This document shows, piece by piece, positions 6,891 to 12,915 of a stretch of DNA of 12,915 nt. Within the stretch, counting starts at the first letter, position 1. The number at the start of each line of letters is the position of its first letter. The translations under genes and the position numbers were made by a program. Source of the stretch: an uncultured Oscillibacter sp. (GTDB taxonomy: Bacteria > Bacillota > Clostridia > Oscillospirales > Oscillospiraceae); the NCBI GenBank assembly GCA_902490355.1, contig CABUDN010000071.1:1-12915 (forward strand). The letters are read 5' to 3'. The notes below the pieces were generated by a model. That model had not been told where the DNA came from. It worked only from the letters and a program-made list of their open reading frames with translations, and made no database searches.

Positions 6891-7771
6891 TACAGCGCAC
6901 CTCCCGCCCGATTCACTGCCTCGATAAACGCCCGCCGGGCGCTCTCGACAGCGATGTGCATCCGGAAGTCCCGGGCCGCCCGCCAGGAGTCCCGGGGATT
7001 GATGTCCTCCTTCACCGCCTGGGCGAAGGCCTCCGCCGTCTCTTCCGAGACCGGCTTACCCTCCGCCAGACGTTCTGCCGTCGCCGCCCGCAGGGGCACG
7101 GGGCCCGCCACACCGAAGGCCACCCGGGCCCGCTCCACGGTCTTGCCGTCGGGGCTCAGGCGCACGTTGACGGAGGTGCCCAGAGTGGCAATGTCCATGG
7201 CGTTGCGCATGGCGTATTTGATATAGTGGCCGAAGGTCCGCTCATAGCTTTCCCGGGAAATCCGGATGGCCGTCTGGATCTCCCCTTCCCGGATGTCCAC
7301 CTTGCCCGCCCGGATGTAAAAGTCCTGGATGGGAACACGGCGCACGCCCTCCGGGCCGGTGAGCTCGATGACGGCGTCATAGGCAAAGAGCGTGGACGCC
7401 GAGTCCGCCGACGTCACACCGTTGCAGGTGTTGCCGCCGATGGTACCGATGTTGCGGATCTGGGGTCCGCCCACCTGGTCCACCGCCTCTCCCAGGACCG
7501 GGATGTGCTGCTGGATCAGGGGGTCACGGGTAATATGGGAGAAGCTGGTGAGGCTGCCGATGCACAGCGTGCCGTCATCCTCCAGGGTGACGCCCCGGAG
7601 CTCATCCAGGCCATAGATGGAGATCAGCTCCACACCGGCCCGCTTGCCCTCCCGCATCTGCACCAGCACGTCGGAGCCGCCGGCAATGATCTGCGCCTCG
7701 GGATGGGCCAGCCGCAGCGCCACGGCATCCGCCACGCTTTTGGCCTGGTAAAGTGCTTTCATATCATACAT
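6890..7771 (-). CDS. xdhB: Xanthine dehydrogenase, FAD-binding subunit
   Basis: The 293-residue protein is close to E. coli XdhB in length and sequence. The N-terminal PCMH-type FAD domain has IIAGGSDVLVQ (28-38) and GGPQIRNIGTIGGN (101-114), which hold the FAD pyrophosphate. The C-terminal domain of the CO-dehydrogenase flavoprotein type includes KYAMRNAMDIATLG (185-198). The subunit takes electrons from the 2Fe-2S centres and passes them to NAD+ or another acceptor. GGGAGGG (7781-7787) directly abuts the xdhA stop and lies about ten bases before ATG 7771, giving a tight operon with a gap of 16 bases. I saw no frame disruption. Confidence 0.95.
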   Translation of the reverse strand: MYDMKALYQAKSVADAVALRLAHPEAQIIAGGSDVLVQMREGKRAGVELISIYGLDELRGVTLEDDGTLCIGSLTSFSHITRDPLIQQHIPVLGEAVDQVGGPQIRNIGTIGGNTCNGVTSADSASTLFAYDAVIELTGPEGVRRVPIQDFYIRAGKVDIREGEIQTAIRISRESYERTFGHYIKYAMRNAMDIATLGTSVNVRLSPDGKTVERARVAFGVAGPVPLRAATAERLAEGKPVSEETAEAFAQAVKEDINPRDSWRAARDFRMHIAVESARRAFIEAVNRAGGAL

Positions 7772-7787
7772 GGTTCAATTCCCTCCC

Positions 7788-10094
7788 TCAGTCGGTAATC
7801 AGCCCGGCCTCTTTGAACTTGCGGTAGAGGACATGGGGCGTAATGGGACAGCAGTCAATTGCCACGCCGGTGGCATTCAAAATGGCATTGCGGATGGCCG
7901 GAGCGCCGGAACAGGCCGGCGGCTCACCCAGAGCCTTGGTGCCGTAAGGCGAGGTGGGCTCGGCATTCTCCACGAAGGCCGCCTGGAGTGTCGGATGGTC
8001 CATAAAGGTGGAGAGCTTATAGTCCAGGAGGTTGTTGTTCAGGGGCTTGCCGGTCTTTTCGTCAAACTTGAGCTCTTCGGAGAGGCCGTAACCGATGGCC
8101 ATGGACATGCCGCCGTGGACCTGGGCCTCCGCCAGGGCGGGATTGATCAGCGTGCCGCAGTCATGGACGTTGACGATGTTCAGAAGCTTCACCTTGCACA
8201 TGGGGATATCCACCTCCACCTCGGCAAAGGAGCAGCCGAAGGAGTAGGCGTTGGATTTGATCTGGGCCGTGGTCTCGGCGGTGATGTGCTGGCTGTGCTC
8301 CAGGGAGTAGAGGCTCTCCATGGCCAGATCTCCCAGGGACTTGAGCACCCGCCCGTCGGACTTGCGGATAATCTGTCCGTCCACCAGATCCAGATTGCTC
8401 ACCGGCATCCGGGTCTGCTCATGGGCGATCGCCAGAATCCGCTCACGCAGGGCAATAGCGGTCTGCATAATGGAAAAACCGCCGATGTACGTCTGCCGGG
8501 AGGCATAGGCGCCGGTGCCGTAAGGCGTGACGTCGGTATCCTGAGTGGAGACCACGTGCACGTCGGAGAGCGGCACACCTACGGCGTCGGCCACCATCTG
8601 GGAATAGGCAGTATCGCAGCCCTGGCCGATCTCCGTCTCGCCGGTCTGGAACTGGAGGGAACCGTCCTGGTTGACCACCATCCGGCAGGAGGAGGACTCC
8701 AGGGAGATGGGCCACACGGCGGTATTGTACCAGAACACCGCCAGGCCCACGCCCCGGCGGATGGGGCCGGTCTGGTTGCGGTAAGCCTCGAACTTACGCT
8801 GGTAGTCGATAGCCGCCATGCCCTTGTCCATGCACTGGTTAAAGGTGTCGCTGTAGAGCTCATTCTTGGAAAAGCCGTCCGTATAGCCCACCGGCATCAG
8901 ATTCTTGCGCCGGAATTCCATGGGCGTCATGCCGATGGCCTTGCAGATATCGTCAATATGGCTCTCCCCGGCGAACATGGCCTGGGGAATGCCGTAACCC
9001 CGCATGGCGCCTGCCGCAGGGCGGTTGGTGAACACGCTCCAGCAGTCGCACTCCAGATTGTCGCAGGGATAGAGCTGCGGGAAAGCTCCCATGCCCTTGG
9101 CCACCACGCCGTGACCGTGGGAGGCATAGGCGCCCTGGTTGGAAAAGGCCTCAAACTTCCGGGCAACCAGCGTACCGTCAGGCCGGACCCAGGAGATGAT
9201 ATGGGTGCGGATGGCGTGACGGACACGATTGGAGACAAACGTCTCTTCCCGGGTGCACTCCAGCTTTACCAGCCGGCCGCCCACCATGGTGGAGCACCAC
9301 GCGCACAGGGGCTCATAGAGGGCGTCCTGCTTGTTGCCGAAGCCGCCGCCGATGTAGGGCTTGATGAGCCGCACCTTGCCCCAGGGAATTCCCAGGGCCT
9401 GGCCCACCACCCGGCGGACGATGTGGGGAATCTGGGTGGAGGAGACCACCACGACCCGGCCCGCCTCCATGTAGGCAAAGCAGCCGTGGTTTTCAATGTG
9501 GCAGTGCTGCACGGTAGGCGTATCGTACCAGCCCTCCACCTTCACAAGACCCGGCTCCTGACAGGCCTTGGCATAGTCGCCCCGGCGGATATCCGTATGC
9601 GCCAGGATATTCTGGGGATACTCTTCATGGATCTGAGGTGCGCCATCCTCCATGGCCTTCTGGACATCCAGCACGAAGGGCAGTTCCTCATACTCCACCT
9701 TCAGCGCCCGGACGCCCTGCACTGCCGCCACCTCGTCTTCGGCAATGACCACGGCCACCTCGTCGCCGTAGTAACGGACATGGCGGTTGAGAAGCATCCG
9801 GTCCGCCACATCCTGATGATGGGGGTCCGTGGACCAGGGATGGCCCGCCGTGGGGAAGGGATGATCCGGCACGTCGAAGCACGTCAGCACCCGCACCACG
9901 CCGGGAATGGCCTCGGCCTGGGTGGTATCGATGGACTTGACAAAGCCGTGCGCAATGGTGGAATGGCAGATCTTCACCACCAGGGCGCTGCGGTCGCACA
10001 GATCGTCTGTATACTTGGCCCGTCCGGTCGCCTTTTCGTAGGCGTCCACCCGGACTACGCTTTTGCCGACGCTTTTGCCGACGCTTTTGCTCAT
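7788..10094 (-). CDS. xdhA: Xanthine dehydrogenase, molybdenum-binding catalytic subunit
   Basis: The 768-residue subunit is colinear with E. coli XdhA and hydroxylates xanthine or hypoxanthine at the molybdenum centre. Visible active-site positions are Gln221 in SSTQ, GGGFGNKQD (249-257), Arg365 in AGAMRGYG, the QG of IGQGCDT (489-495) for cofactor binding, and the invariant catalytic Glu724 in LGEPP. The Ald_Xan_dh_C a/b hammerhead domain covers about residues 20-135 and the MoCo-binding domains the rest. The start is ATG 10094, with AAGGAGG eight bases upstream; the frame stays open far upstream but that part lies opposite mocA. Residues 2-13 contain a KSVG tandem repeat absent from E. coli XdhA. 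It is first in the xdhABC operon, and I see no good promoter in the 99-base gap to mocA, so an activator may be needed. Confidence 0.95.
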   Translation of the reverse strand: MSKSVGKSVGKSVVRVDAYEKATGRAKYTDDLCDRSALVVKICHSTIAHGFVKSIDTTQAEAIPGVVRVLTCFDVPDHPFPTAGHPWSTDPHHQDVADRMLLNRHVRYYGDEVAVVIAEDEVAAVQGVRALKVEYEELPFVLDVQKAMEDGAPQIHEEYPQNILAHTDIRRGDYAKACQEPGLVKVEGWYDTPTVQHCHIENHGCFAYMEAGRVVVVSSTQIPHIVRRVVGQALGIPWGKVRLIKPYIGGGFGNKQDALYEPLCAWCSTMVGGRLVKLECTREETFVSNRVRHAIRTHIISWVRPDGTLVARKFEAFSNQGAYASHGHGVVAKGMGAFPQLYPCDNLECDCWSVFTNRPAAGAMRGYGIPQAMFAGESHIDDICKAIGMTPMEFRRKNLMPVGYTDGFSKNELYSDTFNQCMDKGMAAIDYQRKFEAYRNQTGPIRRGVGLAVFWYNTAVWPISLESSSCRMVVNQDGSLQFQTGETEIGQGCDTAYSQMVADAVGVPLSDVHVVSTQDTDVTPYGTGAYASRQTYIGGFSIMQTAIALRERILAIAHEQTRMPVSNLDLVDGQIIRKSDGRVLKSLGDLAMESLYSLEHSQHITAETTAQIKSNAYSFGCSFAEVEVDIPMCKVKLLNIVNVHDCGTLINPALAEAQVHGGMSMAIGYGLSEELKFDEKTGKPLNNNLLDYKLSTFMDHPTLQAAFVENAEPTSPYGTKALGEPPACSGAPAIRNAILNATGVAIDCCPITPHVLYRKFKEAGLITD
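10057..10090. repeat. In-frame 12-bp tandem repeat at the xdhA 5' end
   Basis: The unit acgcttttgccg occurs 2.8 times without mismatch at 10057-10068, 10069-10080 and 10081-10090. In the xdhA frame each unit reads Lys-Ser-Val-Gly. The unit length is a multiple of three, so gain or loss of a copy lengthens or shortens the protein by four residues without a frameshift. Confidence 0.9.
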
Positions 10095-10193
10095 AGGGCA
10101 GCCCTCCTTGTTGTGTTCGGGTTCCGCCCCGGTTGACGAATTGGGGCGAAAGCGGATATACTCATAAAAAATGCAATGAAATGGAAGTGTACC
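10095..10193. promoter_or_regulatory. Divergent xdhA/mocA intergenic region
   Basis: These 99 bases carry the mocA promoter (plus), the mocA ribosome site and the strong xdhA ribosome site (AAGGAGG on the minus strand). On the minus strand only imperfect -10-like sequences (such as TATATC) occur, without a matching -35 at a normal distance. Control of xdhA may therefore rely on an activator. I saw no clear operator palindrome. Confidence 0.5.
10133..10162 (+). promoter_or_regulatory. Probable sigma-A promoter for mocA
   Basis: TTGACG (10133-10138), an 18 bp spacer and TATACT (10157-10162) give one mismatch in each hexamer. Transcription should start near 10169, about 25 bases before the chosen mocA ATG. 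The site lies inside the 99-base gap shared with the divergent xdhA gene, so polymerase here could interfere with xdhA initiation. Confidence 0.65.
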
Positions 10194-10772
10194 ATGGAAA
10201 AACTGGGATGTGTCGTCCTGGCCGCGGGGAATGCCCGGCGGTTCGGGGAAAACAAGCTGGCCTCCGCTCTGCGGGGACGAAGTCTGATCCTGCGGGCACT
10301 GGAGGCCATTCCGGCAGAATGCTTTGATACCGTGGTCGTTGTGACGCAGTACCCTGAAATCATGCACCTTGCAAAGGAATTTCACTTTGCAGCAGTCTGC
10401 AATCAGGACCCGCAGCTGGGGCTCAGTCACTCCATTGCGCTGGGGCTGACCGGCCTGCGGGACTGCGATGGGGCGGCATTCGTCGTGGCGGACCAGCCGC
10501 TGCTGCGCCGGGAGAGCGTGGCCGCTTTGACCCAGCTGTGGCGGGCCCATCCGGACAAGATCGCGGCTCTCGGCCATGCCGGTGTCCGGGGCAACCCCTG
10601 CCTCTTCCCCGCCCGGCTGTTTGGAGAACTCATGGCCCTCACTGGGGACCGGGGCGGCAGCAGTGTGATCCGATGCCACGAAGAGGATCTGATCCTCCTG
10701 GACGTCCCGGCGGAGGAACTGACGGACGTGGACACTCCGCAGGCATTGGAAGCTTTGAAACAATCTGATTGA
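10194..10772 (+). CDS. mocA: MocA-like molybdenum cofactor cytidylyltransferase
   Basis: The 192-residue protein is a MobA-like NTP transferase. The nucleotide-binding loop is VVLAAGNARRFGENKL (7-22). A LAAG sequence, rather than LAGG, is known to go with CTP use (MocA) instead of GTP use (MobA). The metal-binding segment is VVADQPLL (97-104) with Asp100, and a GDRGGSSVI segment lies at 151-159. MocA joins CMP to molybdopterin to make the cytosine dinucleotide cofactor used by xanthine dehydrogenases, which fits its place between two such loci. ATG 10194 is chosen because GGAAG lies six bases upstream; ATG 10176 in the same frame has no ribosome site. It diverges from xdhA and ends in its own terminator. 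A general MobA-like role cannot be excluded. Confidence 0.85.
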   Translation: MEKLGCVVLAAGNARRFGENKLASALRGRSLILRALEAIPAECFDTVVVVTQYPEIMHLAKEFHFAAVCNQDPQLGLSHSIALGLTGLRDCDGAAFVVADQPLLRRESVAALTQLWRAHPDKIAALGHAGVRGNPCLFPARLFGELMALTGDRGGSSVIRCHEEDLILLDVPAEELTDVDTPQALEALKQSD

Positions 10773-10779
10773 TCTCGGC

Positions 10780-10807
10780 ACGGGAGCGGATAAACCGCTC
10801 CCGTTTT
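10780..10807 (+). terminator. Rho-independent terminator of mocA
   Basis: A 10 bp stem ACGGGAGCGG (10780-10789) pairs with 10795-10804 around the loop ATAAA, followed by TTT. It begins eight bases after the mocA stop and ends two bases before the stop codon of the converging membrane protein gene. Confidence 0.88.
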
Positions 10808-10808
10808 G

Positions 10809-11135
10809 TTATCCGCCGATGGCAAACAATGTACCCAGCAAAGCCGGGAGACTGCCCAGCACCATAGGCGCCGCAGTCAGCAGGGCAGCAAGATTCCATA
10901 TTCCCAGCAGCCACTCCCACCGGCAAGCACACCGCCAATGATGGAACAGGCCCGCCAACCAGACCACACAGGCGACACTTCCGCCATACATCAGCGGCAC
11001 TACCACCGCTGCCAGATATCCCATCCCCTCTCCATCTGATGCGGCCTGACCGCACAGCACAAAGAACAGCACCCATGCCAATGGGATCACACATCCGGCG
11101 GCGAGCCTCCATACCAGCCGCTTCCTGTCTTCCAC
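10809..11135 (-). CDS. Small integral membrane protein of unknown function
   Basis: I do not recognise this 108-residue protein. It has a short charged N-terminus (VEDRKR), then hydrophobic segments at about residues 11-28, 40-62 and 75-104. The last is long enough for two helices around a proline-containing turn, so three or four membrane passes are likely. A His/Cys/Trp-rich loop, HHWRCACRW, lies at 65-73. The start is the GTG at 11135, since GAGGGGG, which overlaps the stop of the upstream gene, lies about eight bases before it; the next in-frame upstream valine codon is GTA and cannot start. The gap to the upstream molybdenum hydroxylase gene is 13 bases, so it belongs to that operon. It could anchor, assist or transport for the enzyme, but this is only context. 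Confidence 0.7.
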   Translation of the reverse strand: MEDRKRLVWRLAAGCVIPLAWVLFFVLCGQAASDGEGMGYLAAVVVPLMYGGSVACVVWLAGLFHHWRCACRWEWLLGIWNLAALLTAAPMVLGSLPALLGTLFAIGG

Positions 11136-11148
11136 GGCACACGCCCCC

Positions 11149-12915
11149 TCACTTACGGGTATACGGGGTATTCTCCAGGGGCAGCGACGTGCGCAGACGG
11201 CCGTCATAGCGGTAGTAGGCATCGGCGATGGCTGGAGCCGTGGGAATGGCCGTGATCTCCCCGATGCCGATGGCACCGCAGGCGACGTTGAGCCCCTCCT
11301 TCTCCACGATGATGGGCGTGATCTCCGGGATCTGATTGGCCCGGAACAGCCCCAGGGTGCCAAATTTTGCCGTGGGCTTGCAGTCGGTGAGCGGATAGCG
11401 CTCCGTCAGGGCATAGCCCATGCTCATGACCACGCCGCCTTCGATCTGCCCCTCCACGGACAGGGGATTGACCGCCTTGCCCACGTCGTGGGCAGCCACC
11501 ATCCGCTCAATCTTTCCTTCCTCATTGAGGATGCAGATCTGCGTGGCGTAGCCGTAGGCGATATGGCTGACGGGATTGGGCACCGGCGCTCCCAAGGGGT
11601 CCGTCTTGCCCAGGTATTCTCCGTAAAACTCTTCATTTTCCAGTTCTGTCAAGGACTTATCCTTGATTGCTTCCCGGAGGGATTCACAGGCCCGGCGGCA
11701 GGCCTCGCCGGTAAAGAGCGTCTGCCGGGAGCCGGAAGTCGTACCGGAATCCGGCGCAAAATAGGTGTTGGAGCGCTCGTAGACCACCGCCTCCGGCGGC
11801 AGGCCCGTCTGGGTGCAGACCATCTGCGTGAGGACTGTGCCCAAGCCCTGGCCAATGCAGGAGGCACCGGCAAAAATGTGGACCTTCCCCTCCTGAATCA
11901 CCAGCCGCACCCGGCCGGTATCCGGAATGCCCACGCCTACGCCCGCATTCTTCATAGCGCAGGCGATGCCCACGTATTTGGCCTGGTCGTAATAGGGCTT
12001 GACGGCCTCCAGCGTCTCTACGAGACCCGTGGAATTGTCCACGATCTGGCCATTGGGCAGCTCCTGCCCCGGCCGGATGGCGTTGCGGTAGCGGATCTCC
12101 CAGGGGCTGATGCCCACGATATCCGCCATCTGGTTGAGCAGCGTCTCAATGCAAAAGCACGTCTGGGTCACGCCGAAGCCCCGGAAGGCACCGGCAGGAG
12201 GATTGTTGGTATAGTACGCCCAGCCGTCAATCTCGAAATTCTGATAGTTATACGGTCCGGCGGCGTGGGTGCAGGCCCGCTCCAGCACGGGGCCGCCCAG
12301 AGAAGCGTAGGCGCCGGTATCGGCAATGACCTCCGCCGCCACGCCCTGAATGATGCCGTTTTCGTCGCAGCCGATGGAGAACTCCATCTCCATGGGGTGG
12401 CGCTTGGGGTGAATCAGCAGACTCTCCGCCCGGGTGAGCTTCACCTTCACGGGACGCTTTGTCAGATACGCCACCAGAGCGGCGTGGTGCTGGACCGTTA
12501 CGTCCTCCTTGCCGCCAAAGCCCCCGCCCACCAGGCAGTTGCGTACTTTCACCTTTTCCGCCGGCAGGCCCAGCATCCCCATGGTTTCATGCTGGGTGTC
12601 ATAGGCACCCTGGTCCGTGGAGAGAATCATGACCCCGTCTCCGTCGGGATAGGCCACGGCGCACTCCGGCTCCAGGAAGGCGTGCTCCGTCCAGGGTGTG
12701 GTGAACCGCTGGGTCAGAACGTGCTTGGACTTGGCAATGGCCTCGGCGGGGTTGCCCCGCTGGATGTGCTTGTGGGCCAGGAGATTGCCGTCCCGGTGGA
12801 CCAGAGGCGCATCGGGCAGCATAGCCTCCCGGGGACTGCGGACCATGGGCAGTTCCTCATAGTCCACCCGGACCAGGTCCTTGGCCCGGGCCAGTGTCTC
12901 CGGGTCCTCGGCGGC
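11149..12915 (-). CDS. Second molybdenum hydroxylase catalytic subunit (xanthine dehydrogenase family, selenium-dependent-like), 5' end missing
   Basis: The frame stays open to the right window edge; 588 C-terminal residues are present and, by comparison with xdhA, at least about 115 are missing. Visible features, numbered from the edge, are GGGFGGKED (130-138), with the Glu that xdhA replaces by Gln, then Arg245 in AGAFRGFG, IGQGLGT in the middle, GTTSGSRQTLFTGEA, and catalytic Glu553 in GIGEI. The C-terminus reads LRTSLPLENTPYTRK. From memory this tail and the TSGSRQT segment resemble the selenium-dependent xanthine dehydrogenase / XdhD group rather than XdhA. Selenium in that group is a labile cofactor, not selenocysteine, so it cannot be read from codons. 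A fused N-terminal 2Fe-2S domain may lie outside the window. A small membrane protein gene follows 13 bases after its stop. Confidence 0.85.
   Translation of the reverse strand, partial: AAEDPETLARAKDLVRVDYEELPMVRSPREAMLPDAPLVHRDGNLLAHKHIQRGNPAEAIAKSKHVLTQRFTTPWTEHAFLEPECAVAYPDGDGVMILSTDQGAYDTQHETMGMLGLPAEKVKVRNCLVGGGFGGKEDVTVQHHAALVAYLTKRPVKVKLTRAESLLIHPKRHPMEMEFSIGCDENGIIQGVAAEVIADTGAYASLGGPVLERACTHAAGPYNYQNFEIDGWAYYTNNPPAGAFRGFGVTQTCFCIETLLNQMADIVGISPWEIRYRNAIRPGQELPNGQIVDNSTGLVETLEAVKPYYDQAKYVGIACAMKNAGVGVGIPDTGRVRLVIQEGKVHIFAGASCIGQGLGTVLTQMVCTQTGLPPEAVVYERSNTYFAPDSGTTSGSRQTLFTGEACRRACESLREAIKDKSLTELENEEFYGEYLGKTDPLGAPVPNPVSHIAYGYATQICILNEEGKIERMVAAHDVGKAVNPLSVEGQIEGGVVMSMGYALTERYPLTDCKPTAKFGTLGLFRANQIPEITPIIVEKEGLNVACGAIGIGEITAIPTAPAIADAYYRYDGRLRTSLPLENTPYTRK

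Noticed and set aside
9326..9352. Gln256 in XdhA at the position of the active-site Glu of mammalian xanthine oxidoreductase (GGGFGNKQ against GGGFGGKE)
   Set aside because: E. coli XdhA, as I recall its sequence, has the same GGGFGNKQD, so this is a subgroup trait and not a defect here.
7770..10136. A 788-codon open frame on the plus strand opposite xdhA
   Set aside because: It is a Gly/His/Ala-rich mirror frame caused by high GC content. The minus strand encodes an unmistakable XdhA over the same bases.
10095..10781. N-terminal extension of xdhA to 997 residues
   Set aside because: The extra 229 codons lie opposite mocA and have no domain similarity. The ATG at 10094 has a strong ribosome site and gives the normal family length.

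Overview
The window looks like chromosomal DNA of a GC-rich Firmicute, most likely a gut Clostridia member of the Oscillospiraceae type (for example near Flavonifractor or Lawsonibacter). This placement is inference. It rests on the pairing of Mini-RNase III with a bacterial RqcH, a CmpB-type membrane protein, a cytidylate kinase-like protein, strong AAGGAGG-type ribosome sites, sigma-A promoters with extended -10 boxes, and an anaerobe-style xanthine dehydrogenase set. Bases 1-47 are not biological: they match an Illumina TruSeq index adapter left at the contig end.

Layout. Bases 75-2228 (minus strand) carry an mrnC-rqcH operon for rRNA maturation and ribosome-associated quality control, driven by a clear extended -10 promoter with a leader of about 150 nt. 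Bases 2498-3052 (plus) encode a five-helix CmpB-family membrane protein ending in a strong terminator. Bases 3113-3763 (minus) encode a cytidylate kinase-like protein. Its promoter lies back-to-back with the promoter of two tandem, duplicated M20 metallopeptidase genes (3910-6260, plus; about 68% identical by hand alignment). A hairpin that probably works in both directions separates these from the next block.

Bases 6381-10094 (minus) hold a complete three-subunit xanthine dehydrogenase operon in the order xdhA (molybdenum), xdhB (FAD), xdhC (2Fe-2S), very close in sequence and size to E. coli XdhABC. Diverging from it is a MocA-like cytidylyltransferase (10194-10772, plus), which would make the molybdopterin cytosine dinucleotide that this enzyme family needs. 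Converging on mocA is a second minus-strand operon. It contains a second, different molybdenum hydroxylase catalytic subunit, cut by the right window edge, that resembles the selenium-dependent xanthine dehydrogenase group, followed by an unrecognised 108-residue membrane protein.

Taken together, the right half is a purine (hypoxanthine/xanthine) oxidation locus with its own cofactor-maturation gene placed between two molybdenum hydroxylase operons. This fits the anaerobic purine-degradation gene neighbourhoods known from gut bacteria and the E. coli yge/xdh region. I see no mobile element, tRNA, rRNA or CRISPR array, and nothing that clearly amounts to an undescribed system. The least explained parts are the small membrane protein tied to the second hydroxylase, the tandem M20 pair, and the in-frame 12-bp repeat at the start of xdhA.
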